Notes under the pieces: model-generated
What the model saw: the letters and a program-made list of their open reading frames with translations, nothing else
Database searches by the model: none
Told to the model about the DNA's origin: nothing
Position numbers and translations under genes: made by a program
Part shown: piece by piece, positions 23,308-35,209 of the stretch
How positions within the stretch are numbered: position 1 is the first letter of the stretch
How the letters are laid out: every line of letters begins with the position of its first letter
DNA from: Phlebiopsis flavidoalba
Lineage: Eukaryota; Basidiomycota; Agaricomycetes; Polyporales; Phanerochaetaceae
Assembly (NCBI GenBank): GCA_035772785.1
Contig: JAOCPU010000031.1
Location: 310,001 to 374,000, forward strand
Reading direction: 5' to 3'
Length of the DNA: 64,000 nt

Positions 23308-24315
23308 TGAGTCAGCCAGAGACGTTCACGCGAGAAGACTGGCCCGTATGACTTCATTAAGTTCTTCTATTTGCTGCATTTGAATTTTTCTTCGACAGTT
23401 CAATGCCCTCGGTATGCTTACTGCTTATTGAGCTTCGTGGCAGAGATCTTTCGCTAACTAGTAGCCTGTCAGCCGCGGGGAAAATGATAGTGTTGCTGCT
23501 CAATCTGAAAACAAAGTGACTAAACGTAAGCATTGCTGTTTAGATACAATTGTGCGCACTTGGGGCATGAATGCGTGGCTTACATTAAAAGCAAGATCAA
23601 CTCGAGGTTATAGCTGAAAAGGGACATCGTCGGTGGCTAGTGATCATTTGAGGAGCGAAACATATTATTTAAGAGGCGAAACCAGTGGTAATGCATATGA
23701 GAGAGATGAGTACGGCTGCTTGGAACGAAGTAAGGAAGCTTCAAGGTTGCGCGCGTTGCGCACTCAGCGCACAATGCACATTATGAAGCTCAGCGCTAAG
23801 GTGGGATGACCGCATTATCACGTGATTACACCAGGTTTGAAACTTTTCCTTCGGGCTCCAGGCTCCGACCGGACTCCGAAACTTTGCCCTTTGCAACGTT
23901 CACCACCTCTACCGACACTGCACCTAACGCACAACAATATTGTTACTTGAGCATAGCAGCTTCACATATCGAGGTGTGCGGGTTGCTCTGTTGAATATGC
24001 TGATGTGTCATCAAGCTTAAATTCATCGTCAGGGTACAGCTGTGTCAAAGTCATTGCTCCGAGTCGAGACTGGAGGGGACTTAACTCAGGCCGCTATTAG
24101 CTCGTCCGCTCTGGCACTCTCTCTTCACCACTTATCGAATCGACTTCTCACCTCCGGTCTCTCATGTATATCATTCAATTCCCTGCGTCGCTTCACACGG
24201 CTCGATAACTCGACTCGGTACCGAGGCTTGGTCTCAATGCGGCCCGCGGAAAACTACTAGTTCTAATGGCGGAATTCCTCGTAAACTTTCCACACACCAT
24301 CTTCCCCATGGACCG
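23308..24315. other. Intergenic, nothing recognised
   Basis: Short open frames only, one of which (24042-24260) may be the N-terminal remnant of the following F-box/LRR locus. Confidence 0.3.
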
Positions 24316-25364
24316 ATGTCCAGTCTAAGTCATACACCAAATCTCCTCATACGCATGTATAGACGGCGGGAAGACAGGGTGCGCGCTGTCCCTAGTCTCT
24401 CTCGCTACGTCCGCAAGGCAAACGATGCAACCACCGATTCTACTCGGTCGCGTTACTCAGTTATCAGGGCGTTCTCGCCATCCTTAGCCATTTTTGCCCA
24501 AATAGCTGAACGCATGTCAGCTTCGAATTCAATAGCTCCATTATCCATCTCCTTTATCCACACTGGACACATCGTCAGACGACGACCCAGGCTGTGATGA
24601 ACACGGTCTGAACGGTCCGCCCATGAAACATCTCCGCCATTCTGCTTCGTGCGGCACCTACCCTCAGGACACTTTTCTACATGGTCCCAGAAACGCTACT
24701 GTGTTCAGGCAGCAGGGAGAACCGTCTTCGGGTTCCTCTACCCAGTACTCGAGAGCCTGTCGATACCTTGGCTGCAAGGAAAATCGGACGACGACACAAC
24801 AGACCTACTTCCCATCACTCAAGCGTCTACACCTCGTGAACCCTCCAACCGCTTCACGTAGGAAGCTATGGCAGCACCTCGCGCATCACACGCCCGCGCC
24901 TCTAGTAGAAATCCGCGTCACCCTCAACACGGTCTTCGATCGCCTCCTCCCCGAATTCCTTCACATTCGCTTCGGAATACCATGCTCGGTCCCCGGACCG
25001 CACCAACAGTGTCCACCACATGACGGGGGCCTCATACCCTCTAGTCCCTACACCCGGCGTACTCCCTCCGCCACGCGCGCTGGCCGCACAGCTGACGCGG
25101 CTTTCAAAACGATGTACGTCCAGCTGGGAGGCAAATACGGCGAAGCTGGGTGGGTGTGGGTATAATGGGTCTGCCCTCTCTCGCGTTCGCATCGAGGGCT
25201 GGCGGAAATTGCTGAAAGGTCAGAGGCGGTGGGCACTGGGACGGTGTACTATCAGAATCGGGGTCAGACGTGATGCGTACGGGCTGGAGGAGACGAGGGC
25301 GCATTGGAATGATCTGTTGGACCAGGAGGAGATGGGCCTTGGTCATTGTGCGTGCCCGGGTTGA
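24316..25364 (+). pseudogene. F-box/LRR-type gene remnant
   Basis: Protein pieces in several plus-strand frames follow the plan of basidiomycete F-box/LRR proteins: YPQDTFLHGP, VLESLSIPWLQGK, YFPSLKRLHLVNPPTASRRK, LWQHLAHHTPAPLVEIRVTL, FDRLLPEFL and, in another frame near the C-terminus, RRDAYGLEETRAHWNDLLDQ. The last segment resembles the YGFEEARAHW ending seen in this protein class. Frame changes occur near 24750, 24960 and 25160. No F-box was found; the 5' end is unclear. Function, if any, would be substrate recognition in an SCF ubiquitin ligase. It may be distantly related to the minus-strand gene at 3757-5418. Confidence 0.45.
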
Positions 25365-26454
25365 GGCTTTGAGGGTCCGATAGTTGAAGTGTGAGGGTGT
25401 GGGTTGATAAGGTACGTTTGGGATAGCCCTGGTCGTTCTCCGCTCTCAGCCCTGACCGTTCGTCGCTCATAAAACAGAAATCTCACGTGAAGTCGTATTT
25501 TTGGCTCCAATATCTTTGATGTTGTGAGGGCGCATACATGCAGCAAAAGAGTATATTGTGGATGGTGCGTTAAGAAATAGGTAACCACGGAAGCCTATGT
25601 CACCACCATCGCCCGAAAACTCTGGAGTATGTGGTAAGTTCAACACATCTTCGTCGAAGCAACTGGTCACTGAATGCCTTCGACAAGTCGTACAGATGAA
25701 CTCATGCATTCGAGCAACATAATCTTTGACATTCATAATTCCATACATCTTGATGAATATGAAACACGGGCACGTGTACGTTAACAGCGCGGATAAGGGT
25801 TAACCCAAAGTGCGTGCTCGTGTCAGTGGAGGCACTTGGCGCAAACTGGGAACGCCCTCCTTGGCCCCAACTGTAGTCGTCCGACTTACAACTACCTACG
25901 AGGAACAGAACCCTCTTTAGCTTCTCATGTGGTGGGCCCAAGGAATCTTCAGACAAACGGCCATAGTCTAGGTCTCCGGTCAGTCGAGGACGATCTCCGA
26001 GAACCGGGGGGCGTTTCCTGACTTGTCCGCAAAGATTGACGTTGCGCTCTCGTGGATCTGCATACAGACGAAAATGCGTTTCGCTAATAGGGCCGTTTAT
26101 CACACACATTGCAGTCTGGTTCAGAAAGGAGGCCTACCCGTTCGCTTGCTAGGAAGGGGTGCTGGGGCGGGCACGGATGTTGGCGGTCGCAAGATCGTCT
26201 CTGGAACGTCATAACTCCGTATGCGCGCCCGCGCCTGTACGTTTGCAACCGGTCCTGTGTGGGTTGACACTTGCTGTCAGAGAGGATATAACGCTCATGT
26301 AGGTTTGGTCATTGTACAACAACGCCACCTAGATTCATCCCAGCTATGGAATCAAACTCAAGTGTCGAGGATGTACCATACGTTGACGCTGATGCCACTT
26401 GATCCTATTTAAACTGTCACGCATCTCGCCATCCCCGTCTATCGAGGGAAACGG
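25365..26454. other. Intergenic, nothing recognised
   Basis: Open frames on both strands without resemblance. This stretch may contain the 5' exon (signal peptide, propeptide) of the peptidase locus, but none was identified. Confidence 0.3.
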
Positions 26455-27355
26455 TTTGAACCAAGGCAGAGGACGACACGTTCACGCGGCAAGGATGGGC
26501 GTCGAGGCTCACCACTGGCGTGCAAACGTCACCCATTCATCCCTGAGCCCAAACTGGGGCTGGGTAGCAGTGATCAGTGCGTTCGTCGGCGGTAGGTCCG
26601 TGTATGCCTTGATGCTCTTCATCGCTGATTGTGTGATTTTCCAGGGAACTTGGAAGGATGTCACTGGTACATTCATTATTGTCCCGACGCCGTCAGAGAC
26701 TGTTGGTCTACCTGCAACGGGCCTGCACAGAGCTGCATCCGTTATGGGTCGGCACATCGATGGCAACACTTGCCAATCGGCGATATTCCAGACGGGCATT
26801 GATCTCCACGTGAATGGCACAGTACTGTGACCTTACGATGGTGCGTCTGCAAAGTAATCATTGCGTATCTCAGGCTTGCTTGCATCTCTCGAGTGTGCAC
26901 CTATAGCTCCCCCGGGAACGAATGGTGGCTCCTCTTACAACGCCGTGACCTTTCTCGCGGATAATTATCAACGCAGGCGACTCGATCACCATCAGGCGTA
27001 TTCACGGTGGTACAACAACGCAACTTATCAGCACGCCACCGCCGTCGTCGACAGAACAAACTCTAACAGGGCAAGTGGCGTCGATCTTGTACAGCGGCTT
27101 TCCCGGCCTCGTGTGCGTCGTGGCAGGACGTCGAGTGGATGTCGAAGACTTCGAGATCAACGGCGAGTAGGTGCCGTTTGTCAACTTTGGCACTGTCGAG
27201 TTTACGAGTGCCCTCTCTTCAGCGTGTACAAACGAACTGGGGAGGGGTCAGCTGGCCGATCTGAGGGAGTCTCCGTGGAATATCGTCCAGAACGGGCAGA
27301 TCTTGGACTCTCAGTTAGCACATTTGGCCCGACAGTGACTATCAGCTATATCTAG
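26455..27355 (+). pseudogene. Glutamic peptidase (eqolisin, G1/A4 family), frame-broken
   Basis: Eqolisins are secreted acid peptidases of fungi. Visible pieces in order: GTWKDVTGTFIIVPTPSE (about 26646), AASV followed by IDGNTCQSAIFQTGIDLHVN (about 26730-26815), INAGDSITI (about 26965), LTGQVASILYSGFPGLVCVV (about 27070), RVDVEDFEINGE (about 27130), VPFVNFGTVEFTSALSSACT (about 27170) and RGQLADLRESPWNIVQNGQI (about 27245). The order and spacing match mature eqolisins, including the GTF, WVGIDG(D/N)xC, ILQTG, AGDxI, EDF and FGTVxFT landmarks; the family's catalytic Glu lies in the EDF region by general knowledge. An intron probably precedes GTWKDV (acceptor attttccag near 26645). Breaks: a frame change where the family has WVGIDG, an intron or break near 26830-26940, and a stop (tag) after EINGE. 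Signal peptide and propeptide were not found. Confidence 0.72.
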
Positions 27356-28355
27356 ACCTGTTTGATTGCACCTTCGAGCGTGGCTCGACCCTCGTTCAAT
27401 TAAACAGCTTCAAAATAGACTGAAAGCGGCGAGTGGCCAAGCGGCAGCAGGAGTCTCAGTCACATGGGCGTTAAGCCACAATGCCGATGCCAAACAGATC
27501 CAAATAAAAGGGGCGGGCGGTCATAGACGCCTGCAACCTTGCTGGTCTCTTCCTTTCGCCTTCCACTCCACCTTCGACCCAATAAAATAGGCTACTGTTC
27601 ATGAAACCAAAATGTCTTGCATCAAACCTCGATTTATACGAAGCTACACCGGAAGTTACGCTTCAAGCCTTTTCAAGAGCACTGCAAATTTTGTCGAACG
27701 TCGACGTTGAATGTTCACAAGATTCATGCGCCCGTGTCATAACTCATTTACACTGATATACGACCGTTATGACGACTACAAACAGTGATGTGAGATATGT
27801 TATGCACTGATGAATGCTGATGATTGGTGCTAACGTCGCGGTGCAATAGCCCGGGAAACTTGATGCGACGTAAAAGTCGTCGATCGACGCATGTCAAACG
27901 TGACTGGGTTGAGAGGGGCACTTACCGCGACCCTACACAATGTCCCTATATATGCGCGAGCTTGTGTGATCCCCCCGCGTACGACTCGGTCTGTTTTTGT
28001 CTCATCGGTGCCTATGCTGAAATGCTCAGAGCCAGGTTTCTCGAATGTAGCCGTTTTTTTCCGCCGTCGGTCGTCCAGAGTCACCCAGGACAATATTTCA
28101 GTTACTCCACGAAGCCTTCGATACTGGGCCCTTTGATTCCACTCAAATTTATGTGACGCTATGTCCTACAGATCGCAGTCACAAATGCAGAAGGTCGCTG
28201 GTCCGTACACTTGATCTCATTTTGGATGCGCCGCTAACTCACTTTCAACAGGTACAAAGTACACTGCGCTTTGTGATTCCATACAAATAAACAGATCTCG
28301 AATAGTTGACGTTTCTACCTCTGTTGTGCAACCCGAGGAGACCCCTCATACCTGA
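27356..28355. other. Intergenic, nothing recognised
   Basis: No gene supported. The stretch separates the peptidase remnant from the first unit of the membrane-protein array. Confidence 0.35.
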
Positions 28356-29494
28356 ATGCCACGACCCAGTAACCGCTGGACGATGCAGATTCAAGCATAA
28401 CATTACAATGGAATATGGTGGATCGGAGGAACAAATCGAGAGTATCAGGGGTGTAAAGTCATAGTGCACACTATGTGCTATATGAGCTGATTAGGAGAAC
28501 TGCAGCACCACACGCAGCATGGTGCTTTCACAACAATGGATCTTCATCTATCACCGTTCGTTTTGAGGGTAGGCTTTTGATTTTCATCTCGCGCTCCATC
28601 TCAACACAACTGTGTAATCCCCCCCTTCTAAGGAACAGGTCTCTCGCTTTTCGGTACTGTTCCAGGGGGACTCCTATTTCGTGTGACATAGGAGGGGCAA
28701 ACGGCTATCATCACATTGACCGGCGACGACCTATCCCCAGCTATTGTCAACGCTCGCAGACGAATGAGGCGTTATATCAACATGAGCTATATATAAATCC
28801 CCCGTACTCGCCAACACCCAGCATCTACCCTCACGGTCGTCAGAACTGACGTTGATAGCAATAAAACCTTCATGGTCGGATTACCTTCAATATACTCAAG
28901 TTGGCCCCGGCGACTTTCCAGACTAGCACCTCAGGGCCACCGATCTAACTGTCAAATATCCGTCATCGCTCACTGACAACTATCGGGGGGAGCTGGCATT
29001 GCCTCAAGTACAGTATCCTTCATCTTGGGCATCTCGGAAACCTCTCAATCAACACGGTCGTTCAAGTCCCACTACCGTCATCCGAATCACAATCACAATC
29101 AGCACCACTGTCAAATGTCATCACCGCCTGGGGTTCATTCGACTTCGGACCTTGTCATCACAATTCTTCCGAGTCTACCGCTTACTACTGCGTCCGGCCA
29201 GTATTATCAACAGATATCCTTCCTAACTCGCCTTCTGCGACGCTCGGGCTTTTCACACACCATTTTCCGCCTTTGGCACACAGTCGCCCGCTAACCACTC
29301 ACCAGATGTCTCCCGCCGGAACTCCCACTGGCGCGTCCGTCAATGGTGTTAACCACCATATTCAGGATGGACGTTATCTCCTCCCTGTTCCGCCATCGTT
29401 CCATTTCTGGCGTCATTCTTGTCCTGTTCAGGGTGCAGTCCTTTACCGATGTAAAGATGAGACGTTCCACGCGTCTACCACGGCCGGTCGGTGA
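28356..29494 (+). pseudogene. Array unit 1: membrane-protein family, degraded
   Basis: The ATG at 28356 is followed by LDDADSSIT and, one base out of frame, YNGIWWIGGTNREYQ, the family's first exon. A donor gtgtaa follows at 28451 and an acceptor gattag ends at 28494. Exon 2 gives HNNGSSSITVRFEG. Exon 3 begins near 28625 with LFGTVPGG, then TLTVVRTDVDSNKTFMV and DYLQYTQVGPGDF, the family's tyrosine/acidic segment. The stalk (28930-29330) is Ser/Thr-rich in one frame (SINTVVQVPLPSSESQSQSA). A hydrophobic segment near 29380-29440 (SISGVILVLF) may be the remains of the transmembrane helix. Many frame changes and stops are present, so no protein is expected. It is the leftmost recognised member. 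Confidence 0.55.
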
Positions 29495-30105
29495 TCTCGA
29501 CCTTACATCACCGACCCGGTGACTACCTGGTCTGCAAAGTGACGTCTATGGAGGCAAAAGTTCGCTAGCATTATGCTATTTCCTGACCCAGCCCTAGCGC
29601 CCCATTCTTAATTAGTCAGTCCTCCAAGCCTACCATCAAGATGAGTCTCAACGCCCCACGGCCGTATCAACATCCGGTTAGCTCCGAAACTGGACGGAAT
29701 TCCCATACCCAGCATCCACGTCGGGCTCATCATCGCACATCCATTCCGGTCAGAAGCCCAGCAAATGCCGACCGTTCCTCCTGACATCAGCGGCGACTTC
29801 TGTCAGGGAAGAAGACCGCAGCAACGCGTCCAGATCGTCTGCCTCCCGCTCTGGCTTCGAAATTAGCACAGATGTTCCCCACCTGGTGGCCCACTCCTGT
29901 GCAGAAAGAGGTCCCACCACAGCAAGATAGGGCCTCCGCCGTCTTACAGTCGTCATTTTTGTTATAACGCAGGATGTTGACTGGCCTGGGTATACGGACA
30001 CATGTTTTCTACAGTGTCGTCTGGGATATCACGGACCTGTAATCATTATTCAGTGCGCTGACCAGCAAGCAGTTCAATTCGTCAACTCCAGTCGACTTAC
30101 CGAAC
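29495..30105. other. Possible tail of array unit 1, then spacer
   Basis: A plus-strand frame near 29640-29950 reads SLNAPRPYQHPVSSETGRNS and PPALASKLAQMFPTWW. It could be a decayed cytoplasmic tail of unit 1, but resemblance to the other tails is too weak to claim. Confidence 0.25.
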
Positions 30106-30648
30106 GTGTTGGGATGCCGATATGATGTCCAGCCGGGTTCAAACGACAGTTTGATTTCAGCCCTTGTGGGCTCAGCAGAGACTGAGATGAATCTTTCGAC
30201 CGTCTACTGTTTTCGTCGATTGTCATTATCCCTCGCCACTGAAACCGCCTCAATGCCAAGCGAATATCTTTGTAGGAAGGTTTGCTTAGCAGATAACTTG
30301 AATGCTTTTCCCATGCAATTATGAGCTGACACATCTTTTGTCAAGGATTTCTTTTGATTATGAACGTTATCATCCCACTTGTAGGCAGGTCGAATGCCAT
30401 GAAAAGGCTACTGTACTGCCTCCGGTCTCGTCAGCGATCAGCTTCGTAAACTGGAACATGGTCGTTCACTAGACACACTGACAGCGGCAGGATAGCGGAA
30501 GGAATCCCGTGTGAATCGGTGACAACGCCAACGTGCCAACATCCCCCAATACCGTAACGGAGCAAGTCGCCCAGACGACTTTCATCGCATTCCTCCACGA
30601 GAACACTGCGACCTGTATCTCCTTCGGTCGCACCTCAGTAAACCCTCA
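30106..30648 (+). repeat. Upstream region of unit 2, duplicated at 39065-39646
   Basis: This segment and 39065-39646 share long blocks in the same order: ctgatatgatg-like start, gagactgagatgaa, tcgtctattgctttcg against ccgtctactgttttcg, agctgacacatctttt, ttgtcaaggatt, then caggtcgaatgccatgaaaa followed by ggctactgtactgcc. Both lead directly into an array unit, so promoter and gene were copied together. Confidence 0.8.
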
Positions 30649-32135
30649 ATGTCTACAACGAAGGTGGACGATACGGAGCCGAGTATTAGCTACTCAGGGG
30701 ATTGGGTCAAAGCCGGCACAACCGAAGAGTACAATCAGTACATGCGCTTTCGCTTTTGACCGTGTCGACTCAGCTCATTGGACACAATAGAACCACGCAT
30801 GGTGCACAGTCTATTGGGTCGTTTTTTTCACCCTTAGCTTCACTGGTACGTGTATGATTATATGTTCCTTTTAATCATTCCGTTTGTTTAAAAATGTTCT
30901 CGCACAGGTTCTTCTGGTTTCGATCTTTGGTACTGTGCCCATCACGCCCGAAGATAATTCAACGGCCATCGTAAAATTCAGCCTCGACGGCCTCGATTCC
31001 GCAACCGTCATCGCACCACAGACATCATCAATCATCTACTCGCATAAGTTCTACACATCGCCTTCGCTTACAAGCGGAACGCACACACTCACTGCCATTG
31101 CTGTCGATGTAGCGATTGACCACACATTCTGGCTGGATTATTACGAAGTAATCTCCCCGAATTCAGTAATCACTACGGCGTCCACAAATCCGCACCCCAG
31201 CGACCCCACCCCCTCAAGCACCGTCTTCTACTGCTTTTGTAACTACTGGAGCAGCGGATCAATCTACTTCACTCTCTCCCTCGTCGGTCAATTCCCCAAA
31301 CCTTTCGCAGACAACGCATCAGTCTATTTCTCTTTCATCGGTCGAACCTTCAAATCTGCGCCCTACACCGCCGTCGCAGGCATCAGTGTCAAACTCCTCA
31401 GCGCCTACGCAAATTTTGTGGACATCCGATGTGCAAATCTCGTTCCTTTCTTCTGCCACTGATACGCCGAATACGGCCACGGGACCGCCGTCGAATTTCA
31501 GTGCTACATCTGTCGCATCTGGGGGCCACCGTCGCGGCCAGATAGTCATCCCAGCTGTGGTCGTCCCCTTATGCTGTGTCATCATTCTCGCCTTTGCGCT
31601 GCTGTTCTTTTGCAAAGCCAAAGACGACGCAGGAACCCGCATGTCGGCCTCTCTATAGAGTCCTCTTCCTCGGGTCCTGTACGCTATGCTACGACACAAG
31701 GTACAGGCTTCATCCCCAGCTGTAATTCGGTCCTTGAGTGCTAACCGTTTGCTTCAGAGGCTGTTCAAAGCTATGTGCCTTTGGAAGGCGCCCCTACACA
31801 GTCTACCACTGCCTCAGCCACAGGAGATCCTAATGCGTTCACACAATGTACGGACTTTCAATCCAGGCAGGCTAATGCCGAGGACGTCTCAATTCCCATC
31901 GACATTGCCAACGCCCACACCCCTTCTTGGTTCAGCGCATAGAGACCATCATGAGAAGGATCGTCAAAGCCACAGGGTCGTTTCCCAGGAATTTCCCGTC
32001 TCGCCTCTATCCTTGTGGCTCACCGATAGTCCGTCGCGCACGAGTCTCGCTGACACTTCCGACTTCCCGCCGCCTTATTCTGATCGGCGGAATTTAGAAA
32101 GGACTTCGCTGCCAACTCGGTCACAGTTGACGTGA
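30649..32135 (+). pseudogene. Array unit 2 (PPPY tail type): single-pass membrane protein
   Basis: Exon 1 from the ATG at 30649 reads MSTTKVDDTEPSISYSGDWV, then GTTEEYNQ. Intron 1 is about gtacatgc to cacaatag (30738-30790); exon 2 gives TTHGAQSIGSFFTLSFTG in a frame disturbed by a T-run; intron 2 is gtacgtgt to tcgcacag (about 30846-30907). Exon 3: VSIFGTVPITPEDNSTAIVK, FSLDGLDSATVIAPQTSSII, HTLTAIAVDVA and FWLDYYEVISP. A Ser/Thr stalk follows, broken by frame changes near 31220. The membrane helix is VIPAVVVPLCCVIILAFALL, then FFCKAKDD. After a likely intron the tail (31690-32135) carries DVSIPIDIANAHTPSW and, in another frame, DTSDFPPPYSDR, a PPxY motif of the kind bound by WW domains. Extracellular N-terminus with one pass is inferred. 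Role unknown; surface sensing or adhesion is a guess. Confidence 0.68.
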
Positions 32136-32466
32136 TTCACACACTGCCTGCGCTGATGGAGTCTATAAGATCCAGCACGTTCGGATTGATGTAAAGTGCG
32201 ATTGTGTGGCTATACGTATGATTTCACGTGCTACTACTTAGTGTTGTTTTTTTCAGGTACAGGCATAATATAAGTAGTCATTCACCTTCTTCCAGCTTAT
32301 GATTCATATGACCGTAAACACGTTGCCTATGGCCGTCCATGGCGTGGGGGCTGCCCATTATGATATATCATGGTGAGCGTTTCACCTCAGTCTCACGCTG
32401 TGATATCGTTCCGCTCACGCATTTGAGATGACATAGAGCCTGTTGATCACGGCCTTCAGGCGCGAT

Positions 32467-33024
32467 AGCTCATAAAGCAGCTAACCTTTACAGACAGCAC
32501 TCCATCTAGTTGTGCCCTTGGACCACTCACTTCTGATCATTTTTTATGTCTTTAATAACAATCATAGACGATACGGACCCAAAAATCAACTACGAAGGGA
32601 GCTGGCATCTTGTGGGACACAGTGGGAGTACAATAAGTTCGCACAACATTCTCAGCTTCTTATCCCATTTCTGACGTGCAACCATAGGACAACACATGGC
32701 GCAAAATCCATTGGATTTACTCTTCACGCTTGATTTTACCGGTCAGTCTATAACCATACTTATGCCCCGCGTCTCAAAATATCCATGTGGCATTTTAAGA
32801 CTGTTTATCTAGGTACATCCATCTCCGTGTATGGCACCGTTATAACTTACGGGCTTTCCAACGGCTCGACAGCTGTTGTGAATTTTAGCGTGGACAATAC
32901 TCATTCTCAGACGATTGTGGCACCGCAGACGTCGGTCGCAATCTTTTTGGGCACGAATTTTACACTTCACCGTCACTTACGGTCGTGCGATCACACGCTT
33001 ACTGTCGTAGCACTTGATGTGGAA
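32467..33024 (+). repeat. Direct repeat, copy 1 (unit 3 5' half)
   Basis: Nearly identical to 34634-35209. It starts agctcataaagcag and ends gatgtggaa in both copies, covering the 5' flank, exons 1-2 and most of exon 3. Differences are mainly one- or two-base changes in short runs plus an AT insertion in the other copy. Confidence 0.92.
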
Positions 33025-33695
33025 AGCAGCTTCCCGTTCTATCTAGATTATATCGAAGTGGATTCCCCAAGCTTGTCCATCAGTTCTACCAGTCTCCATG
33101 ACCGCGCACATCTTCAGCGAATCATCCTTCCAGCGGTGATTGTCCCACTTTGCTGTGTTGCTGCAGCTGCCCTTGCGCTACTGTTTTATTCGGAAGCTGA
33201 GGAGAAGAATATCACTCTCTAATCGCGTCTCCGACTATCCAACGATGTCAAAGCCTACGCAAGAGAACGCGGCACGAGGTACGAGTGCGGCCCACACCCA
33301 AGTCTTTACCGTTCTGATCACATATCAAAGAAACCATGCAAAGCTATATATCTTTGCAGAGCAACCTTACCTGGCCTCCAATCGCCCGAGATGGATCGAG
33401 CACCGAAATACGTTCATATCGCACAGATTCAGAAATCCGAGGTTACAGACCTAACAACCCTCAGAGCTCTATCAGCATTGCCAATGCCGATATTCTCACA
33501 GCGTTTGTGGCCGTAGGAGGCCATGCGAGCGATGACCATTATAATCGAACTCTCTCTTTCCAGCATTTTTTAGTACAACCGTCTCCCTCATGCCTGCGGA
33601 GAGATCATCGCACTCATCACGTTTCACGTTCACGCTCTGGGGTCTTTGGTGATCCCGACCTACCACCGCCATACCCTGGAAGTTGTAGAATATAA
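32546..33695 (+). pseudogene. Array unit 3 (PPPY tail type): single-pass membrane protein
   Basis: The ATG at 32546 gives MSLITIIDDTDPKINYEGSW. Intron 1 runs from about gttcgcac to caaccatag (ends 32689); exon 2 reads TTHGAKSIG; intron 2, gtcagtct to tatctag, ends at 32812. Exon 3: GTSISVYGTVITYGLSNGST, AVVNFSVDNTHSQTIVAPQT, HTLTVVALDVESSFPFYLDY, then IEVDSP. A short stalk leads to the membrane helix IILPAVIVPLCCVAAAALAL, then LFYSEAEEK. This exon 3 is open from about 32785 to 33222, the cleanest in the array. The tail (33336-33695) is open too and ends PDLPPPYPGSCRI, again with a PPPY motif. One deletion after HLVG, relative to its near-identical partner, puts the end of exon 1 in the wrong frame. 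The stalk is shorter than in neighbours. Confidence 0.7.
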
Positions 33696-34633
33696 TACTA
33701 CTATCAAACCGATGCCTATTTTTCATTGTAATTGATAGCTCTGCTTCCGCTAGATCTCATGTGCAATTGTATGATATATGGTTCAGCCCACTGTCTACCA
33801 GCAAAGAGACCTCCCATAAGAATACATTGAATTTGTCCTCTGACGCAAAGACATAATGCATACTTGTCAGTATTAACATTGGCTTATTCTCTAGTTATCG
33901 CTAGAATATAGATGCCTGACCCGCACGGTAGTCATTGGTAGCCTTATCGCATAGTCGCGTGAAAATTTTGATAGTAGGTCTGACTGCCAGCAAAACATAT
34001 CGTCTTGCATATTGAACCACAACCAGATCGTTTTATCATGATTCAGGTGAGGCTTTCTGCACGGCGCCGCTTACAAATCGGATGGTGAGATAAAATATTC
34101 AAAGGAAAAGGCAATATCAGGGCCAACCACGAAGCTCAACTGAGTCCACCCGCGCAACACCTGCGCATCAAGGGTCCGAGGCGACTTTGCACAGTATCGT
34201 GGTTGAGTACCTTGCTCATCCTTCGATATATATAGCTTCTCGCATATGAAAAGGATTGGATCATTGAGCAATGGTTGCAACACCGCTATGCGCCGTTGGC
34301 GATGCATCTGTTCTTACGACTTTGACGTTCCGTTGAAGCTGGGCGCGCCTTGCGATCTTACGATGTGCTACGGGTGACATCGATGACTGTGTGCATCAAT
34401 GAGAGTTGGATCGTAACCCACGCGCATCGGATGGTCCATACACCTTTCTGAGAAGCTTCTCTACCCGGGTGTCGTGGAGATGTTTTCTCCGGTGGGGTGT
34501 AGGGTTCCGATTCCACGAATGGTTGTACAGAAAACCATAAGTCAAGCATAAGAATTGTTCATCTTTAAGTCACGATACCAAAACCTCGGAGTGTCTATAA
34601 GGCCCTGACAATGTGGTTAAAATCAGCCGCAGC
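33696..34633. other. Spacer between units 3 and 4
   Basis: AT-rich sequence without a supported gene. A minus-strand frame at 34071-34307 has no recognised motif. Confidence 0.35.
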
Positions 34634-35209
34634 AGCTCATAAAGCAGCTAAACCTTTACAGACAGCACTCCATCTAGTTGCGTCCCTGGACCACTCACAT
34701 CTGATCATTTTTGATGTCTTCAATAACAATCATAGACGATACGGACCCAAAAATACAATCTACGAAGAGGGCTGGCATCTTGGTGGGACACAGTGGGAGT
34801 ACAACACGTTTTCGCACAACATTCTCAGCTTCTTATCCCATGGTCTGACGTGCAACCATAGGACAACACATGGCGCAAAATCCATTGGATTACTCTTCAC
34901 GCTTGATTTTACCGGTCAGTCTATAACCATACTTATGCCCCGCGTCTCAAAATATCCATGTGGCATTTTAAGACTGTTTATCTAGGTACATCCATCTCCG
35001 TGTATGGCACCAATTAATTTTTATTATAACTTACGGGCTTTCCAACGGCTCGACAGCTGTTGTGAATTTTAGCGTGGACAATACTCATTCTCAGACGATT
35101 GTGGCACCACAGACATCGGTCGCAATCTTTAGGCACGAATTTTTTTACACTTCACCGTCACTTACGGTCGGCGATCACACGCTTACTGTCGTAACACGTG
35201 ATGTGGAAT
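34634..35209 (+). pseudogene. Array unit 4: truncated duplicate of unit 3
   Basis: A near-identical copy of 32467-33024. Its ATG is at 34714 and the exon 1 end reads IYEEGWHLGGTQWEYNT, which keeps the family pattern that unit 3 lost through one deleted base. Conversely, a frame change separates the DDTDPK part from that end here. About ten extra bases (aattaattttt) interrupt exon 3 after the VYGT motif, and further small indels lie in T-runs. The copy stops at gatgtggaa (35209); the DY motif, membrane helix and tail are missing, so it cannot encode a full protein. The abrupt end marks a duplication breakpoint. Confidence 0.85.

Noticed and set aside
32467..35209. Direct repeats of units 3 and 4 as LTRs
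   Set aside because: The repeats contain exons and introns of the membrane-protein family, so they are a gene duplication.
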